Assembly: GCF_030463535.1 (NCBI RefSeq)
Contig: NC_132900.1
Span: forward strand, 30,917,221-30,981,220
Source of the DNA: Salminus brasiliensis
Taxonomy: Eukaryota > Chordata > Actinopteri > Characiformes > Bryconidae
DNA: 64,000 nt
Direction of reading: 5' to 3'
This document shows, piece after piece, positions 55,701-64,000 of this stretch. Under the pieces are notes generated by a model. The model saw only the letters and a program-made list of their open reading frames with translations, was not told the origin of the DNA and ran no database searches. Numbering within the stretch: position 1 is the stretch's first letter; the number at the start of each line of letters is the position of its first letter. The position numbers and the translations under genes were made by a program.

Positions 55701-58700
55701 TCTTTTTCTCCCAATTTGTTACTGCCAGGTAACCCACCCATTCATAGCTCCCCCCAGTACTAGCACTAGCAATGCCCCCAACACTAGGAGGGTAAGGACT
55801 AAACATCAAAAGACATTCACTGCCTTTTTTTGACTGCTGCCGATGCAGCATTGTGGGGCAACTGACACCCTCAGAGCTTCACCACAACAGCTAACAAATA
55901 CCTGGAGAGCAATGAGGGTAGAGAGCACCATCTACCCACCTGGAGAGAGCACGGCCAATTGTGCTCTTTCTGTCTCTGGCTGCTGATGGCATATGGCTTG
56001 GGGATTCAAATTTACGACCCTTAGGCATCATGGTAGTGCGTTAGCTGGCTAAGCCACCCGGTGCCCATGAATTAGCCTTATGACTTAACTACTAACTTTT
56101 AAAGGTTTATGCTAGAAAATGCTAGAAAACCTATAAGAAAAAGACAGATGACTAAAAGACGAGACAAGAATGTTTAACTTAAAGCTGAAATTAAAACGCC
56201 AAGAAATTCATAAATTACCACACAGCTCTCCTTAGTATTTGTACTTTATTACTGCAAGTAATCGTTATTTTGGAAGATCTGATATATATATACATATTAC
56301 GTAACTGAATTTTCACTCAATAATATTAAAAAAATATACTTAGGAATCCTTACATTTTCCGTTTGTACTTGATACTCAAAGTTCAGGTGATTTTGCCTTT
56401 TAGCAAATCTAAATTTGTTATTTTGTGTAAATGTGGCCCATTCCATCACACACCACAAAATAGATCATTTGTTTGTTTTTAAAATTCTTAGTAAAACATA
56501 GGACTTAGTAAAACATTCTTAGTACTTTTTAATATCTGAGCTTTAAATGAGTTTAAATGTCTACTTTTCCTTTTCATTTGAATAGAGTTTGATTCTGATA
56601 CATTACCCCTACTGTCACTTACAGATTCTCTGCACTTTTTCCTGACTGTAAATAGTGTAATAAGCCAACCGGTAGAGACCTGCTCTGTAGAAAGCAAGAG
56701 CAACTTAACCTTATGATCAGTCTGTAAATTAATTTGGTTTAATTCAATTGATTTCTCAAGTAAAACCAACATAAAAAACAACCATCAGAATTTTTCCCTC
56801 TTCCGCAGAAAAGTCACAATCCCAGTTCACTGGTAAGACAACTCTTCACACCCTGAACATCCAGTTTCATCTGAAACGCCCACAGGCATCTGTTGAAGCT
56901 CTCTAGGTTTTTATGCGTTCAGTGCAAAACTAATGATCCGTGCGTGAGGTGAGGAAGTGATAAAGGTAACGTGCAGCCAGTTGGGCCTCCAGCCCTGGTG
57001 AGATGAGGTCAGCTTAGGTCTTTTCCAACAGATAATCTGGTGTCAGTTCACCTTTGTGGGATCGGAGGTGAGTGGTCATCTCTCATATGACATATGACCA
57101 GCGAGAAACAGAAAGCTAAAGACTGACAGAAACTGGAAGATTGGCTGAGAGGAGACCATGGGAGCCGTGGGAGAGGGGGAGGGCGAGAGGAAAAAGAGGA
57201 AATGATCCTCACGTGAGTTTGTGTACACACACAGTACACAGAAACTGAATTTGTAATATCGACCCTGAACACTGTCAGCTTTGTTCGCCTGATTTTACCG
57301 CAGAGCAAAGAGAGTGAAAAATGTTGGAGAAATATTAACTGTATATAAATATACACACACACTGTGATAAATATTGAAAATATATATATATATATTGTAA
57401 CCTACTGGGAATCACTTTGAGCGGGGGTTACACTACACTGTGCTGGCCGGCTCTAGTCCGCAGACTTCTGGCCAGTTGCAGGTCGGTGAGTAGAACACAC
57501 AAGTATACACAGAGACACTCACCAGGTCTGCCACAGGCGACTTCTTGCGGTTCTGTTTCTCCACCTCCACCTGCATCTTGGCCATGGGTTTGGCCATAGC
57601 CAGCGCCAGTTTAGCCTCGGCCTGGAGCTTCTTCTGCCTGCTGAGGAAGTCCATATCCTCCAGAGACTCGGAGTCATCCTCTGTAGTGTCCCGGTCCGAG
57701 TACGAGGAACTCTGCTTGCTCTGCAAGTCAAGGATGCGTGAATTAGGGCATGTATACACAGAAGGTAGACATCTGTCTTGTGACTACAGAAGTTAAAATA
57801 AAGTCCCTGCTCCAAATTCATGGACAAAAGTATTGGGACACCTGCGTATTCAGTGTCTCTTTTGAAATCAAGAGTATTAAAAAGAGTTTAAACTGCTCTT
57901 GTTGGAGTAACTGTCTCTACAGTCCAGGGAAGAAGGATTTCTACTAGATTTTGAAGGAGCATTGCTGAGGATTTGATTGCATTCAGCAACAAGAGCTAGA
58001 GTTGGTGAAATCAGGATGTTGGATGGAGCCCCACAGTTCCAGAGAACACAGTTCCTTCACTGCTTTACAGCTCAATGCTGGGGGGCTTTATACCCCTCTA
58101 CTAGCCCACGCCTGGCATTAGGCAGCATGTTTATTTGTCTGCTCCAGAGAGTCCTATTCTATTGCCAGTACAGGCTATGTGTGTTTATGTGCATCTTTGT
58201 CAGCAATGGGTGCAACTTAAAGTGGCTGAATGCATTCATTATACGGCGTGTCCACAAACATTTGGACATGTAGTGTAGCTTTACAATGCACTGGTGCAAT
58301 ATTACTCGTGAGAGTTTGGAGTGTCAGCACACTTTTGAGCCTGTCTGAGGGACAGATGAGACGAGACAGGAACAAGATGAGACAGATGGCTCTCAATTTT
58401 TAGTCCGAATCTCTCTCTCTGTCTCTCTAATCTCCCGAACCTGTCAGAAAGCTCGGAGTCCAGTGATCCGTGTCTATCACAGGCTACGCTTAATATTCAG
58501 ATCTCATTTGCTTTGCCTGTTGAGCTCAACCATCCAGAAAATGGCCATCAAGCACCATTCTTGTCCCACATGTCGGATGTAATAGACCAAAGACCGCCTG
58601 CACCCCAGACTCCCGGCTGCAGATCTGTAAAGGTTCTCTTAGCTCACCACTGGAGCAAGGGGACCAATGTTAGGGCACCCCGCATGGTCAGTACTCATCC

Positions 58701-60112
58701 AGATGGCAGGCCTGTATGCGTAGCTTAACTGGAAACCAGGACGTTTTGTGTCCATGGGTTTTCATGTTGTCCAACAGGTGGCCACCAAGGTCAGCAATAG
58801 GACCAGGAGGGGTTAAACATGGGCCCTGGGCATCTGGGTTGCTATCCTGCTTTTATTGGAGTAACTGTCTCTACTGTCCAGAAAAGAAGGCTTTCTACTA
58901 GATTTTGGAGGATTGGAGCATCGCAATTAGTGACAAGAGCTAGAGTTAGTGAGATCAGGATGATCTGGATAATCACCACCATACCACCCCATCATCCCCA
59001 ACTCATCCCAAAAGTACTGGATGGAGCTCCACCACCATCATTCCAGAGAACACAGCTCTTCCACTGCTTCAATGCTGGGGGGCTTTACACCCCTCTACAA
59101 GCCCACTCCTGGCATTAGGCAGCATGGTGCCAGTAGGTTCATGATGTTTATGGATCTGCTCCAGAGAGTCCTATTCTACTGGCAGTGCTTCTTTCTCTAC
59201 AGGGACTAGACAGGCTGTGTGTGTGCATTTGCATTTTCTCATATAGTGTGTGATTATTAGAGTGAAGTGTATCTGTGTGAAAATCTGTGTTTACTACAGT
59301 AGTGATAGACATTACGGTCAACCGAAAACACCTGCTGGGAAGCCTGGGAATCACGCCTTCACCACAGGGCAGGTTCAGTCTCACTCATGCCACTGCTTTT
59401 CAGTACAGCTCTCATTCTGAGAGATACAGCGGGTTTATGAAGTCCTGAACTGTCCTGAAATGAGTATTCACACGCTGTTCCTGGTTAGAACAAACAAACA
59501 GGTGCCAGGAATGTCCTGTATGACTCTATTACAGAACACCACCATTGTCTAATACCCTTTCATCAACGACCGCCTTACTGACATTCCACCTGCAGTCAAA
59601 CCTGCAGCTCCGAGCCTTCTCTTTACAGCTGAAAGAGCTAGAGTTAGTAATGGAGCTCCACCACCACCATCACTCCAGAGAACACAGTTCTTCCACTGCT
59701 CCACAGCTCCTCAATGCTGGGGGGCTTTACACCCCTCTACTAGCCCACATCTTTCATTAGGCAGCATGGAGCCAATAGGGTCATGATGTTTATTTGCTTT
59801 AGAGAGTCCTATTCTATTGGCAGTACTTCTGTCTCTACAGAAAACTAGTCCAGACAAGCTGTGTGTTTGTGTGTGTGTGCATTTGCACATTTATGTCAGC
59901 AATGGGTGCAACTTAAAGTAGCTGAATGCATTCATTAGAAGGGGTGTCCGCAAACATTTGGACATATAGTGTAGGTGTATGTGTGAGTGTGTACCATGGG
60001 GGACAGAGGCGTGTCCAGGCTGGTCTCTGTCTTGCTGTCATCCGCATCGCTGTCTTTGTCACTCCCGCTGTCATTGACGAAGCAAATCTGCAGGTTCATG
60101 CCACTCTGTAGC
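47974..60112 (-). CDS. schip1: Schwannomin-interacting protein 1, 3' five exons
   Basis: Minus-strand exons 60112-59995, 57720-57523, 49749-49626, 49034-48941 and 48025-47974 join in frame to give 194 C-terminal residues and a TGA. SCHIP1 (also made as the IQCJ-SCHIP1 fusion) is a cytoplasmic coiled-coil protein that binds merlin/NF2 and, at axon initial segments and nodes, ankyrin-G. In order the sequence shows an acidic serine-rich segment ([18 protein letters not shown]), [20 protein letters not shown], the conserved [18 protein letters not shown] block, and a C-terminal coiled coil ending [16 protein letters not shown]. Near-identity to mammalian SCHIP1 over these exons makes the call firm. 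The upstream alternative first exons are not visible here. The introns are full of MITEs. il12a follows on the same strand about 9 kb downstream. Confidence 0.95.
48337..48500 (-). mobile_element. MITE family A fragment
   Basis: Starts gtatttggacaaaagtaatg and runs to the actgtccagagaagaag block, then stops. In a schip1 intron. Confidence 0.6.
48941..49034 (-). CDS. schip1: schip1 exon, coiled coil
   Basis: 94 nt reading [20 protein letters not shown] then [12 protein letters not shown] across the junctions, a leucine-rich heptad pattern. Acceptor gtgaacag, donor gtgagg. Confidence 0.95.
49120..49568 (-). mobile_element. MITE family A copy
   Basis: Starts ggacaaaagtattgggacac and ends at the caatgggtgcaacttaaa block, about 60 bp from a schip1 exon; the last terminal repeat is missing. 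Confidence 0.65.
49626..49749 (-). CDS. schip1: schip1 exon, [10 protein letters not shown] block
   Basis: 124 nt between ttttgtag and gtaagt reading [20 protein letters not shown] then [20 protein letters not shown], the most conserved SCHIP1/FEZ-like segment. It ends one base into a codon. Confidence 0.95.
50779..51164. repeat. Long inverted repeat (about 106/115-bp arms)
   Basis: Left arm 50779-50884 and right arm 51050-51164 are reverse complements with scattered mismatches (shared gctgaatctgcaggtgta and ggtctaccagcag). About 165 bp separates them. In a schip1 intron. Confidence 0.8.
52010..52182 (+). mobile_element. MITE family A, 3' fragment
   Basis: From ctgacctcactaactctatc to gtgtcccagtacttttgtca. 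Confidence 0.6.
52627..52774. repeat. Poly-G tract and (CT)n microsatellite
   Basis: A G-run of about 21 bases near 52627-52647 and a CT repeat at 52746-52774, in a schip1 intron. Confidence 0.95.
55715..56075 (-). mobile_element. tRNA-derived SINE, best copy
   Basis: The minus strand starts with a tRNA-like head: A-box-like TGGCTTAGCCAGCTAACGC and a B-box-like stretch ending AATTTGAATCCCC. The body with aggagggtaaggacta follows. This head explains the tRNA-like signal at 56.0 kb. Confidence 0.65.
57523..57720 (-). CDS. schip1: schip1 exon, [11 protein letters not shown] to VADL
   Basis: 198 nt in phase 0 between gacttgcag and gtgagt. It reads [20 protein letters not shown], then [20 protein letters not shown], then [14 protein letters not shown], all near-identical to mammalian SCHIP1. 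Confidence 0.95.
57822..58276 (-). mobile_element. MITE family A, near-complete copy
   Basis: Both ends present: ggacaaaagtattgggacac at one side, gtgtccacaaacatttggac at the other. About 0.1 kb upstream of the schip1 57523-57720 exon (minus strand). Confidence 0.7.
58850..59235 (-). mobile_element. MITE family A, truncated copy
   Basis: From the ttggagtaactgtctctact block to the ctctacagggactagacagg block; both termini lost. Confidence 0.6.
59636..59974 (-). mobile_element. MITE family A copy next to schip1 exon
   Basis: From agagctagagttagtaatgg to gcaaacatttggacatatag. Its terminus ends about 20 bp from the donor of the schip1 exon at 59995. Confidence 0.65.
59995..60112 (-). CDS. schip1: schip1 exon, acidic segment
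   Basis: Acceptor tttctgcag; reads [20 protein letters not shown] onward to [10 protein letters not shown]. Its serine-acidic stretch is the region implicated in ankyrin-G/CK2-dependent binding in mammals. The donor gtacac is weak. A MITE ends about 20 bp downstream of the donor. Confidence 0.93.
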
Positions 60113-60115
60113 CTG

Positions 60116-60152
<37 letters not shown>

Positions 60153-60692
60153 AATAAGCGGTCAGTGGGATTGCGGTCAGTTTGAAAATAAATCCTGCCT
60201 TTAATGAGTGACTTGCGTAAATGTTTCCTACTATGTCACTAGATGCCACACGGGGTGTTCTTTGACTGTCACTTCCTGTTTGAGGCAGTCGGTGACAGTT
60301 TGGAAACTGGGGGATGCCGCTCTGCCGGATGTGAGAGAGCAGTGAGCAAGTCTGCCATCATGGGAGCGGTGCTTGTGGACGACATGCGTGCACTTACTGG
60401 ACACTTCTATAGAAACACCTACCCCAGTGCTCCATCATGTAGGTGTGCAGTTACAGGCTGCAGCATGTGTTACTATCAGCACCCCACCCAAACACCATCA
60501 ATATTAATCAGCTTCTGACCACAGCGCCTCCGAGTAGTGCCAGTACTCATCGTTTGGGACAAAAGGGTCGATACGTATCGTTTTTCCATCATTTAAAGTC
60601 CAGGATGATGATGGAATTCTATTAGTCGATAACTGCTGAGAAATACAGAGAAGCCATCTTAGCCCGTGAAATGATCTTAAACACAGTCTAAA

Positions 60693-60696
<4 letters not shown>

Positions 60697-60752
<56 letters not shown>
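60697..60752. repeat. (TA)n microsatellite
   Basis: About 28 TA units, self-complementary. Confidence 0.97.
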
Positions 60753-60756
<4 letters not shown>

Positions 60757-61029
60757 AATATCTATATTCTATAAAATAGAAATAATATTTATTTTAACAT
60801 TATTATAAGAATATTATACAATTATTCAACTTATTTTCAATTAATTTTATGTAATAAAAGTGTTATATTCTCCTGGCAGATCAGTTTAATTGTTTAAAGC
60901 TTTATTTCTTATAAAAAGCAGTATTTTCCCGAATTATGCAAAATTATCAAAATTTTAATAGATAAAATTCATTAAAACAAGTAAAAATAAGTAAAGCCTA
61001 AGTTAATCAATCTTATAATATGACTACAA

Positions 61030-61141
61030 TGAGAGCCGAGTGGTCTTGCCGACCACTATGAAACTGGTCATCATCTGCCACCAGCAGCCGGAGCCAGAGA
61101 GAGCACAACTGGCCTTGCTCTCTCCGGGTGGACAGATGGCG

Positions 61142-61172
<31 letters not shown>

Positions 61173-61245
61173 CCCACTACACTTCAGTGTGAGGCGTTTT
61201 TGGCATATGGACGCCTGCTTGCCGATGCATCAGAGCTGGGTACCC
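61030..61245 (+). mobile_element. SINE family copy
   Basis: Carries cagcagccggagccagagag and cacaactggccttgctctc, plus a CT microsatellite, then the gatgcatcagagctgggtac end. Confidence 0.5.
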
Positions 61246-61640
61246 GGCGTGGTAATTTCCAGAAACTGAGCAGTTTCTGAGGAGATCAGATCAGTACATA
61301 ATTCCCTTGCAGAGAACATGGGAACCCAAAAAAACATGCAAGATGTGGTAGACCACCGAAACTGGCCCATCTGATTAACAGTACGTAAAGCGCTCAACTT
61401 TGAGAGATCCACCGTGAGAAGACGACTCTGTGATGCCGTGGGTCTGAAAGGACGAGGAGCTGATGGAGAAGCTCTCACAGAGAGAAGTACTGAGGAGAAT
61501 ATGTGATGAGGTCAAACTGCTGAAACTGCTGATGTGAAGGGACTGACCACCCCAGAGTCCAGACCTCGACGTCATTGAATGTGTTGAGGAATGCTTGGAT
61601 GGAAACAGAAAACGCTTAGATTTCTAAGTTGTGTGGAAAG
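61245..61640 (+). mobile_element. Decayed Tc1-like transposase piece
   Basis: Plus strand contains PQSPDLDVIECVEECL, resembling the SPDLNPIE block, after a stretch similar to the DNA-binding half. Stops interrupt the frame. Confidence 0.5.
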
Positions 61641-62561
61641 ATTTCTGCAGAAACACTGAAGGTGAGTCTCCTGAGGAGAACAGGGGCTGTAATGAAGGTA
61701 AAGGTGGAAACTCTAGACGCCCAAAGATCGAACCCTGGGGTTAGCTGTTCGGGCTTTTGTGATTTATAGTTAAATGTATGATGTCAATTTTTTTCTTGAG
61801 GATGAAAAATGGATATTATTGAAAATTAAATAAATGTAAGTTGGTTTTTGACTTTTACAGACAAAAAATGGTATCGTAGTGAGGGAAACGTAGTCTAAAT
61901 ATCTGATATTTCTCATTTTGAGATTATTGTATTAATATTATAAGACAACTTTTCTTATGTATGTAATTTTATCTATTTAAATTCTACTGGCAGATAATTT
62001 TGCTTGTTTCAAGCTTTATTTCCTGACTAAATGAAATTATCTATTATTTCTAAAATGAAGGAAAATGATCGGCCAATAAATCTAATTAAATTAAACATAA
62101 AATCTCTAATAATGTTGTATAATTATAAGTTAAATCTTGCTTTAATTATTACTACAATAACCTCCAAATTAAAATATTAGATATTTAGACTATATTTAGA
62201 CTTGCTAAGATTTCACCGTTTTTCACAGTGTACGTATCACGACAGAATGATCATATTTGTCTGATCTTTGCAGGACAGACTTGGTATGAATGTGTATTTT
62301 AACAGAACATGCATTTCTAGAAGTACTGAGTGACGATGCCCATGATGTCATAATAACGATGTTAGCAATGACGCAGCGTCTAGTGGAGTGTATGGGAAAC
62401 TGCCCGGTAGTGCCAGTCTGGCGGCTGTAGAGGGCTGGAGTTTTGCCCGCTGCCTGGTGTGGATCTGGCGCTGATGGTGATAACTGATAATATGAAGACT
62501 TCATGTGAAAAAAGATATGACTTGTTTCTGTGTAAAGGTGAACCCCCACTATGACAGCAGA

Positions 62562-62562
62562 G

Positions 62563-62621
<59 letters not shown>
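62562..62621. repeat. (GT)n microsatellite
   Basis: About 29 GT units without interruption. Reading frames through it are artefacts. Confidence 0.97.
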
Positions 62622-62622
<1 letters not shown>

Positions 62623-62993
62623 CTAAGTGTATGTCTTAGTGAGTAGCTTCTCTTTTGGGAATAGTGTATGTGCCAGGATCTACAGACAGTGGGGAAGTCC
62701 TGTTTGTTCTTAGAGAGACAACTCTTGACTCTGAAATACTTCCTTTTTTTCTGTACCGCATTTAAACACACACACACACACACACACACTAGTTTTTATA
62801 CAATGTCAGGATGTGAGCTTATAAATACATGCTGTATGTATTACAGTTAATTAAAAATCTAATATGTCCTGTATGACCCATATATATACACAGTATGTCC
62901 CATACACATTTACGTGAGAACCTTGTAAGAAGTATTATGTCTCATAAGTATAGTATTATAAAGACAGAAGTATTATATATATTGTATATATAG

Positions 62994-63130
62994 TCACTGT
63001 CACACAAAAACCTTATATCTCCATTTTTGACCTCTCACTTTTTGACTAAATATGACAGTATTTTCAGAAGGAATGAACCAATAGAAATGCTCCATGCTCC
63101 TGGACAATATACATATATACACACACACAT

Positions 63131-63165
<35 letters not shown>

Positions 63166-63229
63166 GTGACACATTTTTTTTTATATTTAGGTATTTATAA
63201 CTAATAATATCCACATATCACACACACAC

Positions 63230-63277
<48 letters not shown>

Positions 63278-63495
63278 TTGACTTATATACTGTCACCATT
63301 AGACACAAACATTGTATCTCCAAAACAGCAACTACAGGAGGAGGGAAAACCCTTCTTTACTTTTAGTGGAAGCAAAAAGAAACAACTATGGAGCGTTTCT
63401 ATTGGTTCATTCATTCTGAAATAAACTGTCATATTTAGATAAAAGTGAAAATGGAGATTAAAAAATGGAGATATAAGGTTTTTGTGTGACAGTGA
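62994..63495. repeat. Long inverted repeat (about 102/108-bp arms)
   Basis: Arms 62994-63095 and 63388-63495 share tggagatataaggtttttgt with gtgacagtga at the outer end and ctattggttcattc inside. The interior is CA and TA microsatellite. Related single pieces occur near 29050-29370 and 35265. Confidence 0.8.
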
Positions 63496-64000
63496 TTATT
63501 TCTCAAACACTTATGAGGCAATATTACATACGGGTTCTTACATAAATATAATATATATATAACATAACTGTCAGACTCACATCATGTGAAAACCCTGTAT
63601 GTATAATGCACACATATATGATGAACTGATGGCTGTGGGTTACCATAACTGCAGTTGTGATAATGCATGAAAACTACCACACACACACACACACACACAC
63701 AACATGTCCAGCACAACGGAATTCAAAGTGCGCTCTGAAATAACCGTAGACCTCCTGCCTCGAGTTTCTCTGTCATGTGATCTCACTCAGCGAAACCTGG
63801 AAGAGACGCGATGAATCTGTCTAGGAGAAGGCCACAAAAAAACCCAACAGGACCCCAGCAGCTCCCACCAGCTGAAGTCCCCGAGACGCTGGTGTGTGAC
63901 TTACAGGAAAGTGGTGCTTATTGTGAGCTGCTTGTAAAATCAGACCTGACTGCACGCTAGAAAGTGACCTTCACTCATTTCACTTGCATGACTCAGCTGA

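Larger units (their letters stand above)
52183..57522. other. schip1 intron, mostly unique AT-rich
   Basis: Holds the G/CT repeats, a short tandem of aataaataaagttgatgtaa units at 53490-53600, a repeat-like piece at 54690-55215 shared with 230-512, and a SINE. No exon seen. Confidence 0.5.
60113..64000. other. Upstream schip1 intron, no exon recognised
   Basis: Contains microsatellites, a SINE, a Tc1 relic and an inverted repeat. The upstream schip1 exon must end two bases into a codon; I found no candidate. Confidence 0.5.

Noticed and set aside
55970..56070. A tRNA gene on the minus strand
   Set aside because: A and B box resemblance only; no cloverleaf. It is the head of a SINE.
57519..57827. 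Alternative frames opposite or shifted to schip1
   Set aside because: Shadows of the conserved schip1 exon in other frames.
62223..62789. 188-aa frame on the minus strand
   Set aside because: Much of it is translated CA/GT microsatellite; no domain, no splice support.

Overview
This window is vertebrate nuclear DNA, almost certainly from a teleost fish. The evidence is spliced genes with GT-AG introns, tRNA genes of metazoan type (including intron-bearing tRNA-Arg), abundant fish-style MITEs and SINEs, and long microsatellites. An otophysan such as a characiform or catfish would fit, but I cannot fix the species. There are no bacterial features.

Three protein-coding genes can be reconstructed from phase-compatible exons. 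(1) Plus strand, 5504-29543: a gene with an acidic serine-rich N-terminus, a FIIND (ZU5-UPA) domain of the NLRP1/CARD8 type, a basic linker and a C-terminal death domain. Fifteen exons encode 491 visible residues; the first exon or exons are not identified. (2) Minus strand, 38634-34733: il12a, the interleukin-12 p35 subunit. Seven coding exons give 219 aa, with a TATA box and a near-perfect kappaB site upstream. (3) Minus strand, 60112-47974: the last five coding exons of schip1; its 5' exons lie beyond the window or are not recognised. schip1 followed by il12a on one strand matches the order in mammals. The FIIND gene is convergent with them.

A tRNA neighbourhood is nested inside the introns of the FIIND gene: three intron-containing tRNA-Arg(TCT) genes plus decayed copies (7.3-10.0 kb), eleven well-preserved antisense tRNA-Thr(AGT) genes plus decayed copies (10.4-16.6 kb), and one tRNA-Trp(CCA) (19.8 kb). 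The Thr genes sit in locally duplicated units, are far better conserved than their flanks, and end in T-runs suited to Pol III.

The rest is intron and intergenic sequence. It holds a 30-bp minisatellite of about 1.7 kb (23.75-25.48 kb) inside the FIIND gene, a degenerate AT-rich tandem repeat in an il12a intron (36.7-37.95 kb), a TATC microsatellite of about 0.9 kb broken by a LINE-like 3' end (39.0-39.9 kb), a MITE family with at least a dozen pieces, a tRNA-derived SINE family, hAT-like and Tc1-like remnants, and two long inverted repeats.

Two of the three genes have immune or cell-death roles by family (the FIIND-death-domain protein and IL-12 p35). Nothing in the sequence shows that they act together. 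The most unusual object is the FIIND-death-domain gene with its nested tRNA array.
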